In this document: piece after piece, positions 25,829 through 35,035 of the stretch
Numbering within the stretch: the stretch's first letter is position 1
Layout of the letters: every line of letters begins with the position of its first letter
DNA from: JAJEDW01 sp963555775
GTDB taxonomy: Bacteria; Acidobacteriota; Terriglobia; 20CM-2-55-15
Assembly (NCBI GenBank): GCA_963555775.3
Contig: CAUVWY020000010.1
Span: 434,001 to 498,000, forward strand
Length of the DNA: 64,000 nucleotides
Reading direction: 5' to 3'
Position numbers and translations under genes: made by a program
Notes under the pieces: model-generated
Database searches by the model: none
The model's input: only the letters and a program-made list of their open reading frames with translations
Told to the model about the DNA's origin: nothing

Positions 25829-26672
25829 AGCGTACGAGGGCAGGCTGACGCACCCGGCGGGACGATTTTGGATCCTGGGCCGATTTGCCGTTCGCGAAAC
25901 CTTCGCCAACCGGACCACGCTGATTCTCTTCATGGCTTCGTTCGTTCCGATGCTCGGAGGCGGGAGCGCCATCTATCTGAGCCACAACCTGGGTGCCTTG
26001 CTTGCCCTCGACATCCCGCTGCAGGGCTTCATTCCGATCAACGGAGTGTTCTTTGCGACGATCATGGGAATCCAGTCGACTCTGGCTTTTTTCATCGCGG
26101 CATTCGCGGGGCCGGGCCTGATTTCACCCGACCTGACCAATGGGGCGCTTCCGTTGTACCTGAGCCGACCATTCAGCCGGGCCGAGTACACGCTGGGGAA
26201 GTTTTCGGTGCTGGCGCTGCTGATCTCGGCGATCACGTGGATTCCCGGACTGTTCCTGTTCCTGTTGCAGTCCAGTCTTGCCGGTGGCGGCTGGTTTGCC
26301 GCCAACCTGCGAATCGCCGCGGCGATGTTCGTGGGATCCTGGGCATGGATTCTGACCGTGTCGTTGATGGCCCTCGCCCTGTCCGCATGGGTCCGGTGGC
26401 GATCGGTGGCCGGCGGACTCCTGTTCTTCGTATTCTTTGCGAGCGCAGGATTCGGCGCGGTCTTCAACGGAATCATGGGAACCCAGTGGGGCGCCATGTT
26501 GAGCCTGACGCAGGTAATCGGGGGCTTGTGGGAGTGGCTTTTCACCGGATCGATTTCGCCCCTGACCTACCCTCTTCCGCTCTGGAGCGCCTGGCTGTCG
26601 CTGGCGGCGGTTTGGGGAGCCAGTCTTCTGTTGCTTGGACGCAAGGTCCGTGCGTACGAGGTCGTTCGATGA
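25803..26672 (+). CDS. ABC transporter permease (first pair)
   Basis: The 289-residue protein has an N-terminal cytoplasmic segment (HPAGRFWILGRFAVRETFANRTTLILFMASFVP) and about six membrane helices. It includes ISPDLTNGALPLYLSRPFSRAEYTLGKFSVLALLISAITWIPGLFLFLLQ, characteristic of ABC-2-type permeases, where LS(R/P)P-(F/V)SR-EYxLGK is a coupling-helix motif. It starts inside the preceding ATPase gene and ends ATGA-overlapped with the second ATPase gene, so it is tightly coupled. Export cargo is unknown. Confidence 0.88.
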   Translation: MAIYRQSYKAYEGRLTHPAGRFWILGRFAVRETFANRTTLILFMASFVPMLGGGSAIYLSHNLGALLALDIPLQGFIPINGVFFATIMGIQSTLAFFIAAFAGPGLISPDLTNGALPLYLSRPFSRAEYTLGKFSVLALLISAITWIPGLFLFLLQSSLAGGGWFAANLRIAAAMFVGSWAWILTVSLMALALSAWVRWRSVAGGLLFFVFFASAGFGAVFNGIMGTQWGAMLSLTQVIGGLWEWLFTGSISPLTYPLPLWSAWLSLAAVWGASLLLLGRKVRAYEVVR

Positions 26673-27631
26673 CTTCGCCGGCGGCAGCGCCCTCTTCGGA
26701 CATCGTCCTCACGCGCCTTTCAAGATTCTATGGAGAAATACTCGGCGTCAACAAGGTCAACCTCAGCATGGCGCCGGGCATCACGAGCCTCGTCGGTCCG
26801 AACGGCTCCGGAAAGTCGACCTTGATGAATCTCATCGCGGGTCTGCTCCAACCGACCGCGGGTTCCGTTCGCGTCCACGGTTTTTCGCCATCCGAAGCCG
26901 AGTCCTTCTATCCTCTCATCGGCTATTGCACCCAGTTCGATACGTTTCCGAAGAACGTCACGGGTTTCAACCTGGTGAACTCGCTGCTCTCCCTGCACGG
27001 TTGGAGTACGCGAGACACGCGCGATCGCGCATGGGAAGCGCTCGAACGCGTGGGCCTTGCCGACGCCGCCGACCGAAAGGTGGCCGGATACAGCAAGGGA
27101 ATGCGGCAACGGGTGAAACTCGCAACGGCCATCGGTCACGATCCCAAGGTACTCATTCTGGACGAACCGTTGAACGGGCTGGACCCGATGGCGCGAGCCG
27201 AGTTCATCGATCTGTTCCAGAGGCGGGCGTCTGAGGGCAACCACGTCATCGTTTCGAGCCACATTCTTCACGAAGTGGACATGATCTCGGACCAGGTCGT
27301 CATGATGAGTCACGGGTACGTGGTCGCCGAAGGACAGATTCAGGCGGTACGTCAAGAAATCGCGGAACATCCCAGCACCATCCTGGTCCGGTGCGATCGT
27401 CCCGCAATGGTGGCCGCAAAATTCTTCTCCTGCGATCACGTTGTCGAGGCACGAATCAGCGACGACGCCGATGGCGTGCTGATCCGCACGCGGAACACCG
27501 ACGATTTCTATCGCGTCCTGAACGAAATTGTCGTTGCCGAGAACCTCGCCGTCCAGACCGTTGTCCCAACGGACGAAGACATGCACTCGGTCTACAACTA
27601 CCTGATCGGAACGAACGGACAGACCCAATGA
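26669..27631 (+). CDS. ABC transporter ATP-binding protein (second pair)
   Basis: From ATG 26669, which overlaps the previous stop by 4 bp, the product has 320 residues. It has Walker A SLVGPNGSGKSTLMNL, Q-loop IGYCTQFDTFPKNVTG, signature YSKGMRQRVKLATAIG, Walker B VLILDEPLNGLDPMARAE and H-loop VIVSSHILHEVD. The C-terminal extension (HPSTILVRCDRPAMVAAKFFSCDHVVEARISDDADGVLIRTRNTDDFYRVLNEIV) is typical of DrrA-like exporter ATPases. It has the same length as the first ATPase of the operon but only moderate similarity, which suggests heterodimeric transport or two related exporters. Confidence 0.93.
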   Translation: MTSPAAAPSSDIVLTRLSRFYGEILGVNKVNLSMAPGITSLVGPNGSGKSTLMNLIAGLLQPTAGSVRVHGFSPSEAESFYPLIGYCTQFDTFPKNVTGFNLVNSLLSLHGWSTRDTRDRAWEALERVGLADAADRKVAGYSKGMRQRVKLATAIGHDPKVLILDEPLNGLDPMARAEFIDLFQRRASEGNHVIVSSHILHEVDMISDQVVMMSHGYVVAEGQIQAVRQEIAEHPSTILVRCDRPAMVAAKFFSCDHVVEARISDDADGVLIRTRNTDDFYRVLNEIVVAENLAVQTVVPTDEDMHSVYNYLIGTNGQTQ

Positions 27632-28458
27632 ACGTGTCCACCACCATCGACTGGGGTCTCCTCGGGCGGCAGGTCCTTCGCGTCGCCCGTTTCGAGTGGT
27701 TGAAAATGGTGTCCTCACGACGCTGGTTGGGCGGCGTAATTGCGATCGGGGCGCCGCTGGTCCTGATGGGGATTGCACTGATCCGGGGTGCGGCAGACGT
27801 CTCGCCGGTGTCGGAGGTCAGCACGGTCTACGCCGTCATGTTCCAGACGTACATCCTGCGCCTGGCCATCTTCTTCGCTGCGGCAGACACGTTTTCGCGG
27901 CTCTACCGAGGCGAGATAATGGAGAAGACGCTTCACTACTATCTGCTGTCGCCGGTTCGCCGCGAGGCGATTCTGTTAGGCAAGTATCTGGCCGGTATCC
28001 TTCAGATGACCGTCATCTTCGTGCCCGGCGTGATCGTGTGGCACGTCATGCTCTTCATGCTTTCCGGGCGGCGCGCCGTCGAATCTCATTTCCTGGCGGG
28101 CGACGGTGTATCCCACGCGATAACCTATGCCGGGATCGCATTCCTTGCCTGTGTCGGTTACGGCGCGGTCTTCATGTTGTTCGGTCTTGTTGCCCGGAAT
28201 CCCTTCTTGCCCGCGGCCTTGCTACTCGGATGGGAATCCGTGAATATATTTCTTCCCGCGGCGTTTCAGAAGATCAGCATCATTCACTACCTTCAATCGA
28301 TCTGTCCGGTTCCGATTCCCTTCGGTCCGTTGGCGGTCATTACCGAACCGACCTCTCCATGGGTATCCGTGCCGGGGGTGCTCCTGGTGACGTTTGCCGT
28401 CCTGGTACTGGCCACGTTCCGGATGCGCCGTGCCGAAGTTAGCTACACCAACGACTGA
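27628..28458 (+). CDS. ABC transporter permease (second pair)
   Basis: From ATG 27628, again ATGA-overlapped, the product has 276 residues and about six membrane helices. Sequence features include VARFEWLKMVSSRRWLGGVIAIGAPLVLMG, LRLAIFFAAADTFSRLYRGEIMEKTLHYYLLSPVRREAILLGKYLAGILQMTVIF and FMLFGLVARNPFLPAALLLGWESVNIFLPAAFQKISIIHYLQSI. E-x-x-xTLHYYLLSPVRRE-x-LLGKY is the ABC-2 permease coupling motif. It is the last gene of the sigma/FecR/ABC operon; a dispersed element follows 39 bp downstream. Confidence 0.88.
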   Translation: MNVSTTIDWGLLGRQVLRVARFEWLKMVSSRRWLGGVIAIGAPLVLMGIALIRGAADVSPVSEVSTVYAVMFQTYILRLAIFFAAADTFSRLYRGEIMEKTLHYYLLSPVRREAILLGKYLAGILQMTVIFVPGVIVWHVMLFMLSGRRAVESHFLAGDGVSHAITYAGIAFLACVGYGAVFMLFGLVARNPFLPAALLLGWESVNIFLPAAFQKISIIHYLQSICPVPIPFGPLAVITEPTSPWVSVPGVLLVTFAVLVLATFRMRRAEVSYTND

Positions 28459-28497
28459 TGCGAACGACCGCGCTCAATCGCCCGGCGGCAGGATTAG

Positions 28498-28705
28498 CCC
28501 GCTTTTCTCACGGGTTTTCGTCGCGAAGAGTCGGAGACGCCGTCAGAGCTACGGCGCGTTCCTCGCGCCGGGCGCGTAGCGGCGCGTTCCTCGCGCCGGA
28601 TCAAGCGCTCATGCCCGCACGGGGGTTGCCTCCACTGGGAATATAGCGCCGTAGCACTGGCGGATGGATCCGGCGCTGTAGCAGACAACTCGTGAGAAAG
28701 GCGGG
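28498..28705. repeat. Dispersed intergenic element, copy 3
   Basis: The L terminus (CCCGC, TTTCTCACGG, TTTTCGTCGCGAAGAGTC, GGAGACGCCGTCAG) lies on the left. The R terminus (CACTGGCGGATGGATCCGG, GTAGCAGACAACTCGTGAG, AAAGGCGGG) lies on the right. The interior has two GCGCGTTCCTCGCGCCGG modules and GGATCAAGCGC. This is the same orientation as copies 1 and 4. It sits between the ABC operon and the dehydrogenase gene; the remaining intergenic bases up to 28849 include a possible promoter but no gene. Confidence 0.8.
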
Positions 28706-28849
28706 TAAGGCCCACTGGCGCTCGTACCGCGATCCTGCGGGGGTTTGCCGTGGGCTGCTATGATGCGGGTCGTCGGAATTGTCGAAGAAGACGTTGATCA
28801 GGAAACGTCCACGAAGAAATCGAAGAGGAAATTGAAGGAGTGGATGCGT

Positions 28850-29751
<902 letters not shown>

Positions 29752-29755
<4 letters not shown>

Positions 29756-31188
29756 CCACACCTCGGGTTCTGGCGCTCGATCTGGCGTCAGGCGGAGTGA
29801 CGGCGAGCCTTGTCGGCAAGGACCTGCGTCCGGTATCCACGGGCAACGCTCCCTGGACGTTCATTCCCGACCGCTCCGGCACGGGCACCCTTTCGCTTGG
29901 AGTCGTACTCGATACGGTCGCAAGCGCCGTTCGAAGCGGCATGGCCGATCACCCGCCCCCCGAACTGATCGTGCTCTCTTCGATGATGCACACCCTGGCG
30001 ATCGTCTCGGTCGAGGGTGAACCGCTCAGTCCGGTATTCACGTGGAACGACCGCCGCGGCGGTGCGCCTGTCGCGGGCATAGCCGCTCGGCTGGGCAACT
30101 ACTGGGAACGAACGGGTTGCCACTTCCATCCGTCCTTTCCGGCGTACAAGTTGGCCTGGTTTCGCGGCGCCGGCTCCGAATGGCTCAACGGCGAGTTTCG
30201 CGTTGGCTCACTACGGAGTTGCGTCCAGCACGCCCTGACCGGCATCTGGTCGGAAGACGTGTCCACGGCATCCGCCTCCGGCCTGCTGGAACTGGACTCC
30301 GGACAGTGGGACCGGTTGACACTCGATGTCCTTCGGATCGATCCTGCCATGCTCCCACCAACTGTCGATTGCGAACGGATCGTGGGACAGCTTTCCGGGC
30401 AGTGGGCCGCGCGGCTCGGCTTTCCTGACGGATGTCCCATTGTTGCGGGCGCCGGCGACGGGTTTCTCGCCACGACCGGTTCGGGGTGCGACACCGACAG
30501 GCGTGTCGCCGCCACTCTGGGGACAACGGCGAGCCTCCGCCGGTTCGTGACCTCTTCGGCCACAGGAAGCGATCCACGCACCTTCTGCTATCGATACGGC
30601 GACGGACGGTTCCTGTCCGGGTGCGCCGGCAACAACGGCGGCAACGTCCTTGAATGGGCGTCCCATGCACTCGGTCCAATCGGGGATGACGAATCCGGCG
30701 ATTCTCTCCCGCTCTTCTTTCCCTTCCTGCTCGGCGAACGGGCGCCCTTCTGGGATGCGACGCTGGGTCCCCGTTGGGTCGGCGTTGACGGATCGACTCT
30801 TTCGGATCTTCGAACCGCAGTAATCGAAAGCCAGGCCTTCCAGCTTGCGGTTTATCTCGAGTTGACAACCCGTGGCGCGTCCGCGCGTCCGGAGGCCCTG
30901 ATTCTTTCCGGTAACGGTTTCCGGCATGCCCCCATCGCAGGGAAGCTTGCGGCTCTTGTAGGGATGCCCGTACTGGAACCGATGCAACCGGGGCTGGCCA
31001 CCATCAGGGGCGCGGCGCGTTGCGGTTTCGGTGCAATGGGCGTGGACACGCACAATGCCGTGGAGGGCCTGGTGGACGAAGCCGCGGCTATCGAGCCCGT
31101 CGCAACCCCGGGTCTCGACGAACGGTATGGGCGATTCAGGGATCACTACCTGAGTCGTGATTCGGATCGCGAACCCGCCCGAGATTGA
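29752..31188 (+). CDS. FGGY-family carbohydrate kinase (gluconokinase-like)
   Basis: The 478-residue protein starts at GTG, which overlaps the dehydrogenase stop by 4 bp. It begins VLALDLASGGVTASLVGKDL, the phosphate-1 motif of the FGGY fold. It has TWNDRRGGAPVAGIAARLGNYWERTGCHFHPSFPAYKLAWFR (substrate contact), IVAGAGDGFLATTGSGC (phosphate-2 with catalytic Asp), LSGCAGNNGGNVLEWASH, and EALILSGNGFRHAPIAGKLAALVGMPV with AAARCG-like C-terminal glycines. FGGY kinases phosphorylate sugars such as gluconate, xylulose or glycerol. Pairing with a 6-phosphogluconate dehydrogenase strongly suggests gluconate as substrate. No gluconate permease is present. Confidence 0.85.
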
Positions 31189-31296
31189 TCGTCCAGGAAA
31201 AAAGGGCGGCTCGCGTGATTGCTCAGCAGAAGAAAGGCCAAACGCCGGCCGGCGGTCCTGACGCGGACCTCAGCACCGCTCCGGATCGTCAAAAAA

Positions 31297-31347
31297 GTGT
31301 GCAGTTTTCAGTTGTCAGAAGTGTGCAGTTTTCGATTGTCATTGACA
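31297..31347. mobile_element. Probable end of a lost IS21-family element
   Basis: Two near-identical 20-bp units (GTGTGCAGTTTTC + AGTTGTC at 31297-31316, and the same with GATTGTC at 31321-31340) occur with a 24-bp period and end in ATTGACA. The intact IS21 element at 48-51 kb ends with two analogous units (GGGAATTCTAATTGTCG and GGGAGTTTTAATTGTCG, 23-bp period) followed by CTGATCA. The GTTTT-ATTGTC-TGA(T)CA pattern and the paired arrangement match, so this looks like an orphan terminal of a different IS21 relative. The nitric oxide reductase fragment begins immediately after it. Confidence 0.55.
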
Positions 31348-31644
31348 TGGCGTACCGGAGCCCTCGCCTTTGCGTTCTGGTCGATGAACATCGGACTTGC
31401 CCTTATGGTGGTCCTGAGTCTGCTTCCGGTGGGGTTCGCACAGACGTGGGCAAGCGTCGAATACGGGATGTGGTACGCACGCTCGGCCGATTTCCTCCAG
31501 ACTCCGCTACTTGAAACATTCCGCTGGCTGCGCGCCATCGGGGACACCGTATTCGCGGCCGGTATGCTGGCCATGGGTTGGTTTGTCGTCGGCCTGACGA
31601 CCGGCTGGTCGACTCGTGGAAAGCGCGAAGACGCCGCATCCTGA
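31348..31644 (+). pseudogene. Nitric oxide reductase large subunit (qNor/NorB), C-terminal remnant
   Basis: The reading frame from 31348 gives WRTGALAFAFWSMNIGLALMVVLSLLPVGFAQTWASVEYGMWYARSADFLQTPLLETFRWLRAIGDTVFAAGMLAMGWFV before a natural stop. This is the last-helices region of quinol-dependent NorB: WSxNxGLxxMVxLSLLPVG, ASVExGxWYARS, and RWxRxxGDxxFAxG are its signature. The first roughly 650 residues of a normal NorB, including the heme and FeB histidines, are missing. The open frame begins upstream within IS-like sequence, so any product would be a short hydrophobic fragment. It is best read as a 3' remnant left after an IS21-type insertion and deletion. Confidence 0.75.
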
Positions 31645-31731
31645 GACAGCGCCGATACGTGTTCACCGACTGGCATCGCGACGGTTCAGATTGAAACGAT
31701 GGTATAACCGACTGCCGTGCCAATGATGTAA

Positions 31732-31771
31732 CAGCCCGTGGTAGGTCCCCGCAGGGTACTACCACGGGCTG
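31732..31771. terminator. Long perfect hairpin between norB remnant and the MscS-like gene
   Basis: Thirteen base pairs form between CAGCCCGTGGTAG (31732-31744) and CTACCACGGGCTG (31759-31771), with a 14-nt loop. There is no T-run on either strand, so this could be a bidirectional transcription barrier or a processing structure. Confidence 0.4.
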
Positions 31772-31876
31772 CTATGGTGGAAAGCGTTGGTGTCGACACC
31801 GTGATTCCATGGGTCCGTTGCCGCCGATCGCGGTTAACTTGCAATGCCGTCTCACGGGCGGAATGGAGGACACCGG

Positions 31877-32686
31877 ATGCCGCAGTTCTTTCAGGAAACG
31901 CTGACCGACCTCTATCGCCGGGTACAGGAGTATCTGCCCACGGTCATGACGGCCTTGCTGCTGGCGCTGGCCGGATTGGCTCTGGCCGCGCTCCTTCGTG
32001 CCCTGCTGACACGATTGGTGGCCGGCATCGTGAGGCGTCTGGAAGCCAACAGCAAATATGGCCCGAGCGTGGCCTTGCCCGTACTGAACTCGCTGCCGCG
32101 CCTGGTAGGCGGCATCGTGTTCTGGCTCACGTTGCTGGTATTCGGATCAGCCGCTCTCGAACGTCTCGATTTCCAGATTTTCGCCGGATTGCTGGGTCAA
32201 TTCACCGAGTATCTCCCGAACGTGTTTCTGGCGATGGTGGTTCTGTTTGCCGGCCTTGCCGGAGGGCGCTTCGCCCGCCAGGCCGCGACTTCAGCCCTCG
32301 GCGCCGCCAGTATCGGTGGAACCGAACTCATCGGCCGCCTGTGCCAGGCTTCCATCGTTCTGGTCGCCGCCGGCATGGCCGCGGATCAGATCGGCGTGGA
32401 CAGTACCTTCATGATGTTGATCGTTGGAATCGGGCTCGGCACAACCCTGGGCGGCATGGCCCTGGCTTTCGGAATCGGTTCCGGACCGATCGTCGCCAAC
32501 ATCATCGCCTCCTACTACGTCCGGCGGATGTATCATGCCGGCCTCAACGTTCGGATTGGAACGCTCGAAGGGCGCATTATCGAGATCCGGCCAACCAACG
32601 TCGAGATCGACACTCCGGACGGGCGCATGCAGGTTCCTTGCCGCCGCTTCATCGATGACGTGTCGGTGCTGTTGAGGGAATCGTGA
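31877..32686 (+). CDS. Small mechanosensitive channel (MscS)-like membrane protein
   Basis: From ATG 31877, preceded by GGAGG, the protein has 269 residues and about five membrane helices. It has MscS-type features: the pore-helix-like stretch FMMLIVGIGLGTTLGGMALAFGIGSGPIVANIIASYYVRRMYHAG and the beta-domain-like segment RIGTLEGRIIEIRPTNVEIDTPDGRMQVPCRRFID. The usual A/G-rich TM3 is present as GLGTTLGGMALAFGIGSG. The C-terminal vestibule domain is shortened compared with E. coli MscS, so it may be a CmpX-like or reduced member. Its last codons overlap the MgtE-N gene (GTGA), so it belongs to a three-gene operon with Mg2+ transport proteins. Confidence 0.8.
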   Translation: MPQFFQETLTDLYRRVQEYLPTVMTALLLALAGLALAALLRALLTRLVAGIVRRLEANSKYGPSVALPVLNSLPRLVGGIVFWLTLLVFGSAALERLDFQIFAGLLGQFTEYLPNVFLAMVVLFAGLAGGRFARQAATSALGAASIGGTELIGRLCQASIVLVAAGMAADQIGVDSTFMMLIVGIGLGTTLGGMALAFGIGSGPIVANIIASYYVRRMYHAGLNVRIGTLEGRIIEIRPTNVEIDTPDGRMQVPCRRFIDDVSVLLRES

Positions 32687-33540
32687 GCAGCCTGCCGGCG
32701 CAGTTGGCTCTCGGCTTTCTGGATGCGCATCCATCCGACGCGGCACGCGCACTTGAAGAACTTGGGCCGGCAGAAGCGGCGGGCATCCTGTCTTCGGTTG
32801 AACCCCAAACCGCGGCGCGCGTTCTGGGCGCCATGGTCTCGCCCGAAATCCGGCGTTGCCTCGAACGGATGGACACGGAGGTGTCGAGCGCGATACTCGC
32901 GGCACTTCCAACCGGAACCGCCGTGTCGGTGCTCGCAACCCTGGATCAAGAAACCCGCGCCCCTCTGATTGACGGCCTCCCCGCGCGCGTCCGGCATGGC
33001 ATCCGCCGCCGCCTGGAGTTTCCCGCCGACACGGTTGGGCGCCTCATGGAGCCCACCGCGAACGTCATCGGGAAGGATTTTTCACGCGACTCGGCGCGCG
33101 ATTCCTTTCGAACGACGGACGGGCCTTATTTATACGTCGTCGATTCGCAGCAGAGATTGGCGGGGGTTCTGGCGCGCCGGGATCTGGAGGATCCACGCGA
33201 ACGCCCCCTCGGCGAGATCGTCGTCCGCAATCCCGTTTCCCTTCTCGCGACGCTGGAATGGGAAACGGCTCGTGAGCACCCGGCGTGGCAGGAGTTCGAC
33301 ATGCTTCCCGTCGTGGACCGGGAGGGCTGCCTGATCGGAACCTTGCGTCACAAGCAGGTTCGGCGAACCGAAGGCGCTACGTGGAGGGATGCTCTCGTCC
33401 CGAGTTCGGGTCTGGATACGCTGTTCAGTCTGGAGGAAGCCTATTGTGCGGGCCTCTGGGAAGTGATTGGCTCGATGACCGAGGACAGCGAACACCGCAG
33501 GACCGCACGTAGGGGTCCGGAGTCGAGAGGGACATCATGA
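32683..33540 (+). CDS. Soluble MgtE N-domain/CBS protein (paralogue lacking the channel)
   Basis: The 285-residue protein starts at GTG with a 4-bp overlap. It contains an MgtE intracellular N-domain (about residues 10-125: HPSDAARALEELGPAEAAGILSSVEPQTAARVLGAM and LPARVRHGIRRRLEFPADTVGRLMEPTANVIGKDF). Two degenerate CBS modules follow (YLYVVDSQQRLAGVLARRDL, MLPVVDREGCLIGTLRHKQVRR). The DTVGRLMEP motif is equivalent to DSAGHLMDP in the full MgtE encoded next. There are no membrane helices. In MgtE these domains form the Mg2+-sensing gate, so this protein could modulate the adjacent transporter or channel. It overlaps both neighbours by 4 bp. Confidence 0.8.
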   Translation: MSSLPAQLALGFLDAHPSDAARALEELGPAEAAGILSSVEPQTAARVLGAMVSPEIRRCLERMDTEVSSAILAALPTGTAVSVLATLDQETRAPLIDGLPARVRHGIRRRLEFPADTVGRLMEPTANVIGKDFSRDSARDSFRTTDGPYLYVVDSQQRLAGVLARRDLEDPRERPLGEIVVRNPVSLLATLEWETAREHPAWQEFDMLPVVDREGCLIGTLRHKQVRRTEGATWRDALVPSSGLDTLFSLEEAYCAGLWEVIGSMTEDSEHRRTARRGPESRGTS

Positions 33541-34832
33541 CCGCGTCGGAAGGCCGGATCGTCGAGCGGTTCGCGGACCTTTATCCCGATGAGGTCGCGC
33601 ACATCATGGAGTCTTTCAGCCCGGAAGAGAATGCCAAAGTGATGGATGAGACTGCTCCCGCGAGAGCGGTCGAGGTTATCCGGCGGCTGACGCTGCATGC
33701 CGGCGCCGAAGTCCTGCAGCGCCTGGATTCCGGGCGTGCCTCAAGGATCGTCGAACTGCTCGAACCCAATCGAGCCGCGGCGCTGCTGCTGCGCATTCCC
33801 GAAGAATCCGTGTCGCGGATACTCGACGGCGCCTCTTCCGGATGTCAGCGAGAACTGCGCATGTCCATGGAATACCCCCCCGACAGCGCCGGCCACCTGA
33901 TGGACCCGTCGGTGATGACGATGTTCCCTGAAGCCACCGTCGAACAGGCCTTGGACCGCGTGCGGGGACTGTTTCCCAAGCGCGTCTTCGACGTCTTTCT
34001 GGTTGATCCCGACGGGGTGTTGGCGGGCGCCGTACATCTTCAGGATATCGCGACCTCCAAGCCGGGAACCCGCCTTTCCGAGATCGCCGCCAGCGGTGCC
34101 CCCCGGGTTCGCGATACGGCAACGCGCGAAGAGGTGGTCGAAGAAGCCGAAACCCACAAGGTGTCGAGTCTTCCGGTTGTCGACTTTTCGGACCGGGTAA
34201 TTGGAGTGATCCGTCACGAGAACCTGATGCAAACCGTCGAACGGGAAGCCAGTTCCGATATCCAGACGATGGTTGGCGTCAGCAAGGAGGAGCGCGCGCT
34301 ATCGAGCGTCGGGTTCGTCGTCAGAAAACGACTGCCATGGTTGCAGATCAATCTGGCCACGGCGTTCGTCGCGGCTTCGGTGGTCGGTTTGTTCGAGGAA
34401 ACCATCGCCGGTTTCACGGCCCTGGCTGTCATGCTCCCCGTCGTGGCGGGTCAGTCCGGCAACACCGGCGCACAGGCACTTGCGGTGATCATGCGCGGGC
34501 TGTCCCTGCGCGAAATCACTCCGCGCCAAGCGCCGAAGGTCCTGACAAAGGAAGTCACCGTGGCCATTCTCAATGGTATCGCTGTCGCGGCGGTCACCGG
34601 CACCGGCGTCCTGTTCTGGTACGGATCAATCGGTCTGGCCGGGGTTACCGCGGTTGCGATGGTGCTGTCGATGGCGTGCGCGGGGTTGGCCGGGGCGGCG
34701 ATCCCCCTGGTTCTGCAAAGGCTCGGCCAGGATCCCGCACAGTCGTCCTCCATTGTTCTGACGACGGTGACCGACATTACAGGTTTCTTCAGCTTCCTCG
34801 GTCTGGCAACTATTTTTTCGTCTTTCCTGTAG
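33537..34832 (+). CDS. mgtE: Magnesium transporter MgtE
   Basis: The 431-residue protein has the full MgtE plan. The N-domain (about residues 10-130, ending SMEYPPDSAGHLMDP) is followed by two CBS domains (about 130-250: VMTMFPEATVEQALDRVR, VFLVDPDGVLAGAVHLQDI, SSLPVVDFSDRVIGVIRHENLM). A membrane domain of five helices (about 270-431) holds AVMLPVVAGQSGNTGAQALAVIMRGL, the Mg2+ pore motif, and SSIVLTTVTDITGFFSFLGLATIF. It imports Mg2+ under cytosolic gating. It ends the three-gene overlapping operon with the MscS-like and soluble MgtE-N genes. Confidence 0.95.
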   Translation: MTASEGRIVERFADLYPDEVAHIMESFSPEENAKVMDETAPARAVEVIRRLTLHAGAEVLQRLDSGRASRIVELLEPNRAAALLLRIPEESVSRILDGASSGCQRELRMSMEYPPDSAGHLMDPSVMTMFPEATVEQALDRVRGLFPKRVFDVFLVDPDGVLAGAVHLQDIATSKPGTRLSEIAASGAPRVRDTATREEVVEEAETHKVSSLPVVDFSDRVIGVIRHENLMQTVEREASSDIQTMVGVSKEERALSSVGFVVRKRLPWLQINLATAFVAASVVGLFEETIAGFTALAVMLPVVAGQSGNTGAQALAVIMRGLSLREITPRQAPKVLTKEVTVAILNGIAVAAVTGTGVLFWYGSIGLAGVTAVAMVLSMACAGLAGAAIPLVLQRLGQDPAQSSSIVLTTVTDITGFFSFLGLATIFSSFL

Positions 34833-34946
34833 CGGTAAGCCGCCCGGCGGCGTCCAACAGCCCAACCATCGACCATCCCCACCATCGACCGGACGCCACG
34901 CAGGAACCTGTCTTGGGCGCGATTCTCACCAATCACGCGAAATGGC

Positions 34947-34952
34947 TATAAT
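34947..34952 (+). promoter_or_regulatory. Consensus -10 box (TATAAT) upstream of a small membrane protein gene
   Basis: A perfect TATAAT in the 204-bp gap after mgtE, 84 bp before the ATG at 35036. No good -35 hexamer is visible, though the region upstream is poorly resolved. Confidence 0.4.
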
Positions 34953-35035
34953 AGACCCTCGCCGCGGGGGGTGCCGCAACGACGCCTCACGCGAGCCGAA
35001 CGCGGAAGGGGTCTTCTGCAGGAGGATTGGGTTTT

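Noticed and set aside
25868..27631. A 587-codon open frame covering the permease and second ATPase
   Set aside because: Its first 267 codons are a frame shadow of the permease gene; the real ATPase starts at ATG 26669 with an ATGA overlap.
31219..31347. The upstream 43 codons of the norB-remnant frame as an N-terminus
   Set aside because: They translate IS-end repeat DNA (two copies of a VCSF peptide) and show no NorB similarity.
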